Below, piece after piece: positions 32,701 to 41,931 of a DNA stretch of 64,000 bases. The notes below the pieces were generated by a model, which worked only from the letters and a program-made list of their open reading frames with translations, was not told the origin of the DNA and made no database searches. Position 1 is the first letter of the stretch, and every line of letters begins with the position of its first letter. The stretch is from Linanthus parryae. Taxonomy: Eukaryota; Streptophyta; Magnoliopsida; Ericales; Polemoniaceae. Location of the stretch: contig JALGPY010000008.1 of NCBI GenBank assembly GCA_023055425.1, positions 19,999,359 through 20,063,358 of the forward strand, given 5' to 3'. The position numbers were made by a program, and so were the translations under genes.

Positions 32701-33900
32701 CGTAAAGATCTTTTGAAAATGGTTCTCAAGACACTCGACAATCTCGTCTTCTTTAGTTACCCACGTTCCATCTTCCTTCTCTATGCCTTTGCTGCAGTTC
32801 CTAGCTCGTCGTACCGTAGCTCTTCTATGAAAAAATCTTGTATTGCTATCCCCTTGTTGCAGCCACTCTATCCGGGCCCTCTGTCTCCACATCATCTCCT
32901 CTCTTTGCAGCACTTCATTGTACCTCCTACTGATCACTTTCAACCTCTCCAGTACCCCTCTAGTCTGGGCCACTCCTTCCAGATACGCCTTTTCCTCCCT
33001 TAGTTCTTTGATTTGCTGCTTTACTGACCCAAATTTCTTTTTACTCCAAACTTGGCACTTTCGGGCCAGAGAGAGCAGTTTGCAGCCCAAGTCTTGATCC
33101 TCGTCTCTGTTCCAGTTCTCCTGAATAACTTCTTTGAACTGCTCGTGGGTTTTCCACATATTCTCGTAGTGGAAACGCCTTCTCCTTCTTCTCTTATCCT
33201 GTATGGACCACTCCATTAGTATAGGTCGATGGTCAGACCTAATACTAACCTGGTGTGTTACCTTTGCACCCCTGAATTTATCCATCCACTCCACATTAGC
33301 TAGAACCCTGTCCAGCCTTTCTTTGATGTTGTCATCTTCAACTTGATTATTTGTCCACGTAAACTTTGGTCCCGCAAAACCCATGTCTAACAGTTCTAGA
33401 TCTTGGATAACATCATTGAAAGCATTCAATTGACTATAGCTTACAAGACGTCCACCCTCCTTTTCAAAACTGTTAGCTATGGCATTAAAATCCCCGCATA
33501 TGCACCATGCCATACCTGCCACTGGCGCTATCTTCCTCAGCAGCGCCCACGAATTGTATCTCTGATCTTTGTCTGGGTCACCGTAGAAGCCTGTGAGCTT
33601 CCACTTGAAGCCGTCCTCTTCTTCTACCAGTGCATCTATATGAAACTGTGAGAACTTTGTGAATTGGACTTTAACTCTATCGTCCCAGAGTAAATCCAGT
33701 CCACCTCTTCTTTCAACAGCTCCTCTATAAATCCCATTTGCATACCCCACCTTATTTCTGACCTTCTCCATCTCATATTGTGTGAGTTTTGTCTCCATAA
33801 GGAAGACAATGTTTGGGGATAGGAGCCTCATCTGCTCCTTCAAGGCTAGGATCGCACGAGGTTTCCCCAATCCTCGTACGTTCCAACTTAACAAACTCAT
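29800..33900 (-). CDS. LINE ORF2: endonuclease-reverse transcriptase-RNase H
   Basis: Intact 1366-aa polyprotein that nicks target DNA and copies the LINE RNA by target-primed reverse transcription. Endonuclease residues are visible: Asn7 (SWNVRG), Glu36 (METK), Asp137/Asn139 (GDFN) and Asp223/His224 (SDHR). RT motifs follow: DIMAKAYDRVEW-like (KIDMAKAYDRVEWEF), LRQGCPLSPYLF and the catalytic FADD at ~685. A zinc-binding zf-RVT region holds CRLCQSGEETRDHLFLRC (~1090). A C-terminal RNase H (from ~1205) keeps NFDGGW, KEAEAMA and VGDAK, its three acidic sites. The start ATG overlaps the ORF1 stop as ATGA, which suggests reinitiation after ORF1. No disabling change was seen. Confidence 0.95.
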   Translation of the reverse strand: MSLLSWNVRGLGKPRAILALKEQMRLLSPNIVFLMETKLTQYEMEKVRNKVGYANGIYRGAVERRGGLDLLWDDRVKVQFTKFSQFHIDALVEEEDGFKWKLTGFYGDPDKDQRYNSWALLRKIAPVAGMAWCICGDFNAIANSFEKEGGRLVSYSQLNAFNDVIQDLELLDMGFAGPKFTWTNNQVEDDNIKERLDRVLANVEWMDKFRGAKVTHQVSIRSDHRPILMEWSIQDKRRRRRRFHYENMWKTHEQFKEVIQENWNRDEDQDLGCKLLSLARKCQVWSKKKFGSVKQQIKELREEKAYLEGVAQTRGVLERLKVISRRYNEVLQREEMMWRQRARIEWLQQGDSNTRFFHRRATVRRARNCSKGIEKEDGTWVTKEDEIVECLENHFQKIFTSQCPTQPEIEKFLGEQQAKLSEEEAFGLDQSYTAEEIKNSLFQMGPDKAPGIDGFTAGFYQQNWGIVGEVTTKACLKVLNDGEELGEFNRTLLALIPKTKQPRRPADYRPISLCTVIYKIVAKTMANRLKTVLGNLISDNQSAFVPGRLITDNIITAFEVIHSIKTRKKGRKGAMALKIDMAKAYDRVEWEFLLSTFEHLGFGPKFISLIRRCVFSVSYEFCREGEITGRVVPERGLRQGCPLSPYLFVVCGEMLSRAVTAAVDNGDIKAVTASRGGPVVSHLFFADDSMFFLQATSQDITSLQQVIEKYGRVSGQAINAAKSAVVFSPNVPVEVKEEIKSMCGVPECEKHDQYLGLPTTIGKQKSVTFAAIIDKIISRLKGWKEKMLSIGGREILIKAVANAVPCYAMSCFKLPDNICDKIEEKIRQFWWSNNQKERGIAWVKWEKIKDPIGEGGLAMRDFKVFNQAMLAKQAWRIYQDPSSLMARVVKAKYFANKNLWEAEEGNAPSFVWRSILHGRKLLQEGMRWQVGNGRDIKLTDPWLPRESTFRLITKKPNLSALKVADFIDDDTKRWKTEKLRQYLNEMDVSEIVGIRIPPAATEDRWRWHFTESGEYTVRSGYKAAYEKKRRNENRGESSEIKENGYKRLWKLKMEKKITHLVWRVANGAIPIAPELRKRGLKVEPSCRLCQSGEETRDHLFLRCQVAQMIWRRTMGDEYLEKEQLNFSDLVHKKIIQVKEDEAIQICITIWGIWQFRNKKLFTNPLVSTDHALDLIQRKIEDQELRRKGVLTRESPTEKICIADTIINFDGGWNPHTREGTAGVIVRNREGRCLYGLAKRTGRCENAKEAEAMACIEALRYGASVGDKAIAIVGDAKLLLEEFNREREESGCSELSGLREMKREMTQLARKVVNLEIRICGRNKNNVAHLLAQHAASMPDDNAWEATKSVWLNHLAKKDVTSFLDWF

Positions 33901-35411
33901 TGTGCTCGGCGGCCCTGACTATCAGGCGCCGCCGTTGTTGCCTTTGGGTTGTGAGTGGAACTTTCATCCTCTCTGTTTTTTGTGGCTACTGCTTGTAACA
34001 TCCTTTGTTCAAGATTAACAGCTCTAATTTTATTGCCTCCTTTTGAACTTGCTGCTTGGGCAGGCGGTGGACTGAAATTGAACCCCTGCCCTAACTTCCG
34101 TTTGGGTGATGGTGGGGCCTTTGTAGTACCAATAGTACCACTCTTCCTCGCAGCGTCTTTCCAGTTCATCTTCGGGACGGGTAGGGTTTCACTGTTCCCT
34201 TCCCCTACAACCTTCCTCCCGTTTTGCCCTTTCTCTAGCGAGTTGACTAGCGCAGCAACTCCCTTTTTTGGCCCTGTATTACCTCCTTTTTCTGACTGGT
34301 TCTCGCCTGTTTCTTCCCAACTGGTTCCACCCTTCTCCTTTCTTGTGTCTGGCTTCCCCTTCTCTGCAGGCCCGTTCTCCTCTATCTCACCCACATTCCC
34401 GTCGTCTGCCATAGTTTCTTTCCCCTTGTTGTTACTCTCTTCTCCTTTGTCTTGCTGTCCTTCAGTCGGGTTTTCTTCGAATTGTGGGTTGTTCCTCATT
34501 ACAACTTCAGCCGGTACTGTCTCTTCGCCCTGATTGTTGTTTTGGTCCTCCTCCATAACGTTGGCTTCTTTGTTTAGGTCAAAGTTGCCATCGTTTCTGC
34601 CGTCATCCTCTCTGTTTGGTGCCTGTTCACTCTTCCGTCTTGTCTTCCTCTCGACGTCCCCTTGTACCGCCCTTGTCTTCTTGGGGGGATGGTAAAGCAT
34701 CTTGTCCCCATAACCTTCCTCTTCCGGGTTTTCAGCCCCCTCCCTCTTTCTATCGCAGTCTCGGCTATGGTGATCTAGGAAGCCACACCATCTACACAAG
34801 TTTGGTAGCCTCTCATACTTGAAATCTAACCAAACCTGTTTTTGCTTGATTATAACATATACTCCTCGTGGTAATGGTTCAAAGATCGGCATCCCCATCC
34901 GTACACGAACATAATTTTGGAGCCCTTCGCTGTCGACTTTCGGATCTGACTGGATTATATCCCAGATATTTTGTACGGCTCTTCTTCCTGCTTGCTCCGT
35001 GACTAAGTGAACAGGGAGATTATGAACCTGCACCCATACATCCATTGTTTCGAATCTAGGGTTGTCCGTGTTGTCCCCGAGCAACCAAGGCTTCATCATG
35101 AGCATGGCCCCATCAAAGACCCAAGGACCCCCTGATGAGATCCGATCAAGAAGAGCTTTGTTTGGGAACTTAAGAAGAAAAGTATTTCTACTAACATGGT
35201 AGAAATTGACATGTTCGCCTTTATTCCATACCCTACGGAAGAAGGTCTTCATCGCTTTCGGATCTACTTCTTTATCGATGAGAAATCTCCCGATTAGGCA
35301 CCACTCGAATCCTTTCTCCGCTTGTGTACAAAACTCATCATCAAACTCGATTGCTGTAGCTTCTTTTGCCGTGAGCTTGAATGGATCGTACGTTCCTTCA
35401 GCCGTCTCCAT
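33897..35411 (-). CDS. LINE ORF1: RNA-binding DUF4283/zinc knuckle protein
   Basis: Intact 504-aa protein expected to coat LINE RNA. The N-terminal ~190 residues form a DUF4283 domain (FEWCLIGRFLIDKEVDPKAM, then WVFDGAMLMMKPW, then VWVQVHNLPVHLV). A WLDFKYERLPNLC segment then leads into one CCHC knuckle, CRWCGFLDHHSRDC (CX2CX4HX4C, ~204-217). The remainder is polar and disordered (Glu/Lys/Asn/Gly) with a basic C-terminus. The start ATG at 35411 follows CCCTAGA, and no upstream in-frame ATG lies within the element. The stop TGA overlaps the ORF2 start. Confidence 0.9.
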   Translation of the reverse strand: METAEGTYDPFKLTAKEATAIEFDDEFCTQAEKGFEWCLIGRFLIDKEVDPKAMKTFFRRVWNKGEHVNFYHVSRNTFLLKFPNKALLDRISSGGPWVFDGAMLMMKPWLLGDNTDNPRFETMDVWVQVHNLPVHLVTEQAGRRAVQNIWDIIQSDPKVDSEGLQNYVRVRMGMPIFEPLPRGVYVIIKQKQVWLDFKYERLPNLCRWCGFLDHHSRDCDRKREGAENPEEEGYGDKMLYHPPKKTRAVQGDVERKTRRKSEQAPNREDDGRNDGNFDLNKEANVMEEDQNNNQGEETVPAEVVMRNNPQFEENPTEGQQDKGEESNNKGKETMADDGNVGEIEENGPAEKGKPDTRKEKGGTSWEETGENQSEKGGNTGPKKGVAALVNSLEKGQNGRKVVGEGNSETLPVPKMNWKDAARKSGTIGTTKAPPSPKRKLGQGFNFSPPPAQAASSKGGNKIRAVNLEQRMLQAVATKNREDESSTHNPKATTAAPDSQGRRAQ

Positions 35412-35479
35412 TCTAGGGTTTTCGTCTCTCTCCGACTTCTACGGAGCCTTCTTGCCCTCCTTTCTTATTTAAGTTATTT

Positions 35480-35496
35480 ACTCTGAAGTTGTTCTT
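35480..35496. repeat. LINE target-site duplication, right copy
   Basis: ACTCTGAAGTTGTTCTT, identical to 29727-29743. Confidence 0.93.
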
Positions 35497-38400
35497 GTTA
35501 TAAAGAAATTCAATTTGAATCCGTCTTATTAAAATCAGGTGAAAAGATAAGAAGGGTTACCATAACAACATAGAGTAGAATGAAACGTATTTGTTTTCTG
35601 ATATAAATTAATCTGTAGTTGGATTTTGTATTCATTGTCCTAGTGGGACATGTGTAAGCGATTTCATGAAAACTTTATCCAAATATGTCATAAAATAAAA
35701 ATAAATAAATAGAGGATATATATATTGGTAGGATAATGTATGTAGAAACAGTCGTTTATATTATTATTTTTTCAAAAATTGAAGTATTAGAAGACAGTGT
35801 CTTAACCACAAAAAGCTCAATCTAGTGCACGATGTATTAGAATGCATTAATCCCACTTCACTTGACATATCTATGTATAGTGCCTTCAATCTATGTTATG
35901 AAAGTGTATTGGATATACGTTTTTGGTTCATATCTGGCATGTATAAGCCTCCACATTTGGTACACCTATTCATCAAGATAATGTATAATTTTATTTCCTT
36001 TCTTTATTAGGACTACAAACCTTTCATTAAGCCTCAGTTGGTTATGACTTCAACTTCTTATAAAGCGTATAAGTCCTATACATGTGTCTGCACCTTAGGC
36101 TGGTATGTCTGGTTTACAACATTAGCCGTATTAGTCGAGATTAGACTCCTTTAGAGGGACTAATAAGTAACTATGCGTTTGAAAAGATGAGGCCTGAGAG
36201 GGACTAATGAGCAAATGACATAACTTAAGAGATAACATAAAAGAAAGAGTAAATGCAGATTGGTCCCTTCTACTTCATTATAATTCCAATAGGCTTCCCT
36301 CTCCCATAGAATCCAACATTGTTCATAGTCTAACAAGCGAAGCCAAAAGTATGAGTAATAGTAGGAGAGAAATCAACAATGGTAGCTTGACAAGCTTCTT
36401 GGACAAGCCAGTGATCGAGCAACCATGTTGGCATCTCTAAAGCAATGCTCTAGCTTCAAGTGAGTGAGGCTAGAAACAGCCGCATGCAATCAAAGATAGG
36501 GGCTCCTCAAGATGAGAACTAGGTACAGTAGATGAAATATCTTAAGAGACACTGTTAGCACACCGCAACGTCTCTCTGCGTTCCAGAGACCTCCAGCAAA
36601 AATCCACATGATCAGCCACAAAAGCAAGAGTAAACACCCAAAGTAGCACATATAGTATTGGCTCTCTCATCCAAATTCATGTTCATGTGATTTCCACCAT
36701 ATTAGAGGTGCGATGAGCTGATATTTTTTTAAATTTCTTCCAAAAGATTTGCTGCCAGTGTACCTCTGCAATTCCACATTAGTACATTCATTTGGAAATT
36801 GAACACCTCCTAATTGTGGCACATTTAGTTCACAGGTTGGGAGTCCATCGCTGCAGATTATTTTTGGGATAAATTTTCCTTCTTAAGAGTATGAAATGAC
36901 CATTGAAGCCCCTCAAAGATGTATAAATTAATTTATTTCAGGACCGTAATACCATTTAATCATTACTTCTGTCATAAAAACAAGGTGAATATACAATCTT
37001 GTCATTAAGCTTAGTTAAGCTGTAATTTACACATTTAATGGGCAGCAGTGATCAGTCCACATCCTAAAAGGCATATTTATCACAAAGACTGTTGACAGTG
37101 ACGAAATCCCACCCTAGACTAACAACTTCACAATTAAGAGAAGGGTTCTGAAGTTTGGCACACTAGGGAGTAACATTTTCATTACCCAAATTGAAAAGGG
37201 CAAAAGTGTCTTTGTACCAAAATTGAGAGGATGAAAGCGTCTTTTACCCAAAGTATATATACTAACTCTAGAATGTAAGTTTAATAATGAACTAATGATT
37301 GAGAGGTATAACCACTATTAGCATGGGACACAAAACCTCTTACAATCATATGCCAAAATAAGTATGATAGGTCTCCACCTAGTACTCCATAGTCCATCTC
37401 TACCTTCCAACAACGACAGATGGTTTTAGCATCAACTTAAAATACAATTATAAATTGAGAGAGAGAAAGAGAGGGGCGTGATTTGTGGTATGTAGAAGAG
37501 CATGGAAGGATGGCATTTGAACAATTTAATGGTGTGTGATCAGTCAAAAAAGGGTTTATGTGATAGATCGCAATATAAACTTCAGGTGATGAAAGGTGAC
37601 AATTATTAATCCGTCTACAACACAGCTAGCCTAACATAAACCTTTTATATGCTACTACTTCTTTTTCCGAGAAACTATATGCGACTACTTGTGTGTCATC
37701 ATTTTCATTCCGACTTAAAAACTCCCCTTTGTACCAATATGATTGACATTAAAGGGTACATACAATAAGATATATAAGAAAATACTTAATTTTTTTGTTA
37801 TAGCGCGTCAATAAAATAACATATATACTAACACGTGTTGAGTTTTACATACTCAGTGTATTCTTACGTGTGTTTTATGTAAAATAGGAAATAACGTTTG
37901 AATTGAATCACGATTGTCTTAGCAAAGCATGCATTAAAGGAACATGGACCTGAAATAGCTGATAGTGTCAGATTTTTTGTGCAAGTGCCGGATTATGATA
38001 ATTGTCTATTATAAGCTACCACATCATTGAGCATCAAAATTTTACTAGTTCGTAAAATAACAATTGGAGCTTCCTTGTAAAATTCGTTACGGAATCACAA
38101 ATTGCCGAATATGAAAAATTTGTTCTTTCGAGGGTCTAACGAGAAAATGAGGTGCTTCTGGTTAAGTGTTCAGTTATGATTTCTTGCTAATTATAACTAA
38201 AATTTATAATTAACATCTAAAAGAAGAAATAGATTCTCGAGAAGAAAAGAGAATAAAATAAAAGATGAAGCACATGGAGTTGGCCCGTATAGTGGTGGTG
38301 TAGATGCTTTTCATTTTGAGGTAAATTTTTAAGAGAAGATAATATTATTTTAAGAAGTATTTTAATTGCCTACAAGTTCCTGCGGCTACCCAATGATTAA

Positions 38401-38606
38401 TCGTTTTTGAAAATGATATGAACCGACTAAACTGCTGAATAAACAATTCGTATGGTGCTCAATTGTGACATTAGTGGTGTAGACAAACTCAACTATATAT
38501 GATGTAATTCTAAAAAAAATCACACTAGCTACTTTCCAAAAAAAATACTCCACTGCTTGATAACATTTTCTCACGCCAAGTGAGTCTAACACATTAATCA
38601 GACCAC
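35497..38606. other. Intergenic spacer
   Basis: AT-rich DNA without a recognisable gene, LTR end or structured RNA. Small ORFs here look random. Confidence 0.4.
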
Positions 38607-38609
38607 TAA

Positions 38610-38808
38610 GGCCCTGTTTGGATACCTTTGTTTGGTTAACTCCCAAAAAAAGTTAACCAAAATTTCAACCCAAAATTTTTAGGACCCACATTCCACTCAT
38701 TTTTCTACTCACATAAAAGTCAAAACCTCAAAACCAAAACCATTAAATCCAAACATCCACATGATTTGGTTAACCAAACTAGCCCAATCTTGTTATCCAA
38801 ACAGGGCC
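38610..38808. mobile_element. Tourist-like MITE
   Basis: A 199-bp element with 15-bp perfect terminal inverted repeats GGCCCTGTTTGGATA / TATCCAAACAGGGCC. It is flanked on both sides by TAA (38607-38609 and 38809-38811), the 3-bp target of PIF/Harbinger (Tourist) elements. A subterminal inverted pair TTTGGTTAAC / GTTAACCAAA-type is also present. It has no coding capacity. Confidence 0.85.
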
Positions 38809-38811
38809 TAA

Positions 38812-39452
38812 AAGGATGTACTTACTTTTTAGCTTATGATTTTCTGAGTCACAACTAAAAATGTTAAAACACTGAATTTTAACGTAACTAACTTCAAAAG
38901 TCTTCAACTATGCATCAAACTTGGAGAACATTATGTAGGGTTTATGTGTGAAAAATGTGTACCACATCCGAATATATTTTTCTTGATGAACTGAAAATAT
39001 TATAGAACTAAGGCAAAACAGTATGTTTAGGAGTTAGAACACTATTACAATCCTTGAAAGACACAAAAACACAAAAACACGGCGAACGACAGTAGCCAAA
39101 CAAGGTTAACAATATTCACATTGAGAGAAAAATATATAACATGACTTGATTTGGAGTGGAATAATGCTTAATTCTCGAAATCAAAATGACTAAATTTGAA
39201 AGGGCCAAAACATAGTTCTCAGGTTAAAATGTTCAGGAGTTAATTGAAAGATAATACAGAACTTTGTAGGGGTCGTCTGCCCACCCCTCCTTGTGTCTGC
39301 CATTGGCTCTAATATGTCTCTAAGCCACAATGGTGATACTACCGCTAAAACACATTCCAATTGTTGATCAACATTGATACTTCAAAAGACTTTAACTATG
39401 TATATATTGAGTCTTCAAAAGACTTTAAATTAAAAGTGCATGAAAATTGAAA
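38812..39452. other. Intergenic spacer
   Basis: Nothing recognisable. Confidence 0.35.
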
Positions 39453-39981
39453 GTGCATGAAATTTTGTGTCACAAAATGCATTTTGCAAATAGGTTTAGT
39501 GTCAATTATCCTTTTTAGAATTATAGTCACATGACTTTAACTTCCAATAATAACAATGCACTCACATTTTTAATTACTACAAGCATCTCGACACTTCCTT
39601 CAAAACCATAGAATTATTTGCATGAAAAGTGCATTTGTGCATGAAATTTTGTGTCACAAAATGCATTTTGCAAATAGGTTTAGTGTCAGTTACCCTTTTT
39701 AGAATTATAGTCACATGACTTTAACTTCCAATAATAACAATGTACTCACATTTTTAATTACTACAAGCATCTCGACACTTCCTTCAAAATCATAGAATTA
39801 TTTGCATGAAAAGTGCATTTGTGCATGAAATTTTGTGTCACAAAATGCATTTTGCAAATAAGTTTTGTGTCAATTACCCTTTTTAGAATTATAGTTAACT
39901 TCCAATAATAACAATGCAATCACATTTTTAATTACTACAAGCATCTCGACACTTCCTTCAAAACCATAGAATTATTTGCAT
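39453..39981. repeat. Three tandem copies of a 184-bp repeat
   Basis: Units begin GTGCATGAAATTTTGTG at 39453, 39637 and 39821, with an exact 184-bp period. The third unit has lost ~10 bp (CACATGACTT). Each unit contains the perfect palindrome ATTTTGTG-T-CACAAAAT followed by GCATTTTGC. Near-identity between units suggests recent amplification. Confidence 0.9.
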
Positions 39982-40905
39982 GGTCTTGGAGTCAATCATC
40001 ATTTTCGGAAAAGCAAACTCCTTATTCATTGAATCTCCGTAGAAGAATCACATTCGCTTTCCGTAACTTCCAAAGTATGACAAGAAGTGAAGAAGACATG
40101 AACCTTGAAAGGTTTTAGGGGTCTATTTGAAGTTGAAACCAACCACAGCGCAGTGGTAAAAGTTGGTAGACTTGGAGATGAAATCATACTTTGCATCTCT
40201 TTCTCAAGAAAACACATATGGACTCTGCTTGTAAGCTCTCCCTTACAATGTGGTTCATGAGTGTCTTCTTCTCAAAATTAAATATATATCGCTTCTCATA
40301 TTGACCATATGGTCGATCTAATCCAACATTAATGGGTGGTTCTTGGAACAACATTAGTGCATCGGCCACTTGCAAAGGTAAGAAATTATAATAATTAATT
40401 AGTCTAATGATTCAAAGAAACTACTAATAAGAACTCATGCATCATGCACGTATTGTTTGGTTAATACTAACCATCCACAAAACAACGAGTGGAATCTCAT
40501 GTTGATCTGTCCTTTTCTTGTCCTTTATGCCATTCCAAGTTGTTGGAAGATTCCTCAATCTTTTTATCAACCAATTCATGTTAGACATTCTTTTCAGCTC
40601 CTTAAGGTAAATTTTTAATGTACAAAAGTGCTAAACAAACTTGTTCACCTCTATTATTTTTGGTTTACAGTAAAATCTCCATAAAACAATACTGGGTGAC
40701 TAATACTTTTAATAACATTAATAATTTTCTTTGGGTCCCACCTTATTACCAGTTCAAACTTGGACATCAATCGATTGAAGATAATTTTTTTGAGAAATTC
40801 TAGTGTACATTTAAGGTCCCGAGGAAACTATAAATAAATAATTGTTAAAAAAAAAAAAAAAAACCTCTGATACAATATATATGTTATCCACCTAAGCATC
40901 CTAAA
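39982..40905. other. Spacer with an unassigned minus-strand frame
   Basis: A minus frame at 40375-40184 (PPINVGLDRPYGQYEKRYIF, then NFEKKTLMNHIVRESLQ) looks protein-like, but I do not recognise it and it has no clear partner exons. CAGCGCAGTGGTAAAAGTTGG at ~40146 may be a SINE scrap. Confidence 0.25.
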
Positions 40906-41329
40906 TGTTAGAATTGTGCCTTAAATCAACTAACAAAACGGGCAACAATACAAGAGAAAATCAACCGGAGACATTTTGGAGGATCAGTAGCAGAGAGCTT
41001 GCACGAGCAATTTGCAAGAACAGAAGCTTGCTCGCACGAGCAAGTTCGGAGCTGTGGTATTTTGGGTTGTTTCCTTGTTGCTTTGGGGCGGTTTCGAGTT
41101 ACTTTGGCAGCAAGTCTAGGTTCCCTTATGTCTATAAAAGGGTTTCACATCGTACCTAAGTGAGTGTGGTGTATTTTCTCATACTCGGGGTTTCTCCCAT
41201 CAGTACTAATCTAGTTTTCAGGTCGTGGACGTAGCTAACATGATCGTTAGTAAATCACGTTAAATTTCTTTCTCGATCTTGTTTCGTGTTGTTTTATCTG
41301 TTCTTTTCTCGATACCCTCCGTTTTAACA
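40906..41329 (+). mobile_element. Copia solo LTR with perfect target duplication
   Basis: A 424-bp LTR from TGTTAGAATTGTGCC to CCGTTTTAACA, flanked by CTAAA at 40901-40905 and 41330-41334. A TATAAAAG promoter box lies at 41133-41140, and the palindrome CTTGCTCG-CA-CGAGCAAG at ~41027. Its 3' part (GGTCGTGGACGTAGCTAACATG...CACGTTAAA) resembles the LTR ends at 27970-28030 and 62585-62630. No internal region remains, which fits recombination between the two LTRs of a former element. Confidence 0.88.
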
Positions 41330-41413
41330 CTAAAAACGTTAGTAAAATATGAATCTAAATTTACTAACTTTTTGTTGATCTTCAAATATGTATTGATCTC
41401 ATACTTAAATCTC

Positions 41414-41931
41414 TCATTTGCACCCAAGATTTGTATTCTCATATTTTGATAAAAATATATGAAGAGTTGGTGTCGTTTGCAACGCTTCTTTTCGAGTGAT
41501 CGGTTGCAAAGTTACTGAATCATCATCCTCTTCATCATCTAACCATTTTTGAAATATATCAGCCACTGTATCTTCTAAACTCTGAACTTCATAACATTCA
41601 TTACAATTCTCACCAGAAAATTCTAGCACCATTTGATTTGTATAACGCATAGCAGCGGTCATGTTCTCAAGCCCACGAATGTCTTCTACGGAAGTTTCAT
41701 AGTTAAAATTATGTGTGTTGATGGAGCGCCCTCTCTAAAATGGCTACATAATTTGATATCGTGTCTGGACTTAAGTTTCTCAAACCAACCATGTGAAGGG
41801 AGATGCTTATAAGAATTCTCAGGAAGTGATGCGGGGCACATTTCTTGGAAATATTCGCCACCTTCGGAATTACTATTGTTGTCAAAGCGTAGAATCAGTG
41901 GTAAAATTGAAGGGTTAAAGATTCGGGTCAA
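41414..41931 (-). pseudogene. Possible pogo/Tigger-like (CENP-B type) transposase remnant
   Basis: The minus frame at about 41850-41700 contains GWFEKLKSRHDIKL, then HFREGAPST. This resembles the end of the HTH_Tnp_Tc5/CENP-B DNA-binding domain (GWFxxFKxRHNI...GEAxS). A second frame, 41662-41414, gives an acidic stretch (DDEEDDDSVTLQPITRKEAL) like the C-terminal tail of such transposases. The catalytic DDE core is absent and the two parts are in different frames, so this is at most a relic with an internal deletion. Confidence 0.35.

Larger units (their letters stand above)
29744..35479 (-). mobile_element. Full-length LINE with 17-bp target duplication
   Basis: The element is flanked by a perfect 17-bp repeat ACTCTGAAGTTGTTCTT at 29727-29743 and 35480-35496. 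The 3' end carries a pure ~33-nt poly(A), seen as T residues to 29776. A short 5' UTR (35412-35479) precedes ORF1. Both ORFs are uninterrupted and overlap by the ATGA at 33897-33900. Together these indicate a recent, complete insertion of a plant L1-type LINE bearing an RNase H domain. Confidence 0.95.

Noticed and set aside
33955..34533. 192-codon plus-strand open frame
   Set aside because: It is antisense to LINE ORF1 and Pro/Ser/Phe-rich, as expected from the reverse of a Lys/Glu-rich disordered region. No domain.
39453..39981. CRISPR-like repeat array
   Set aside because: Contiguous 184-bp units without short repeats and unique spacers, in a plant nuclear context.
40184..40375. 63-codon minus-strand frame that looks protein-like
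   Set aside because: No family recognised and no neighbouring exons found; only mentioned as unassigned.
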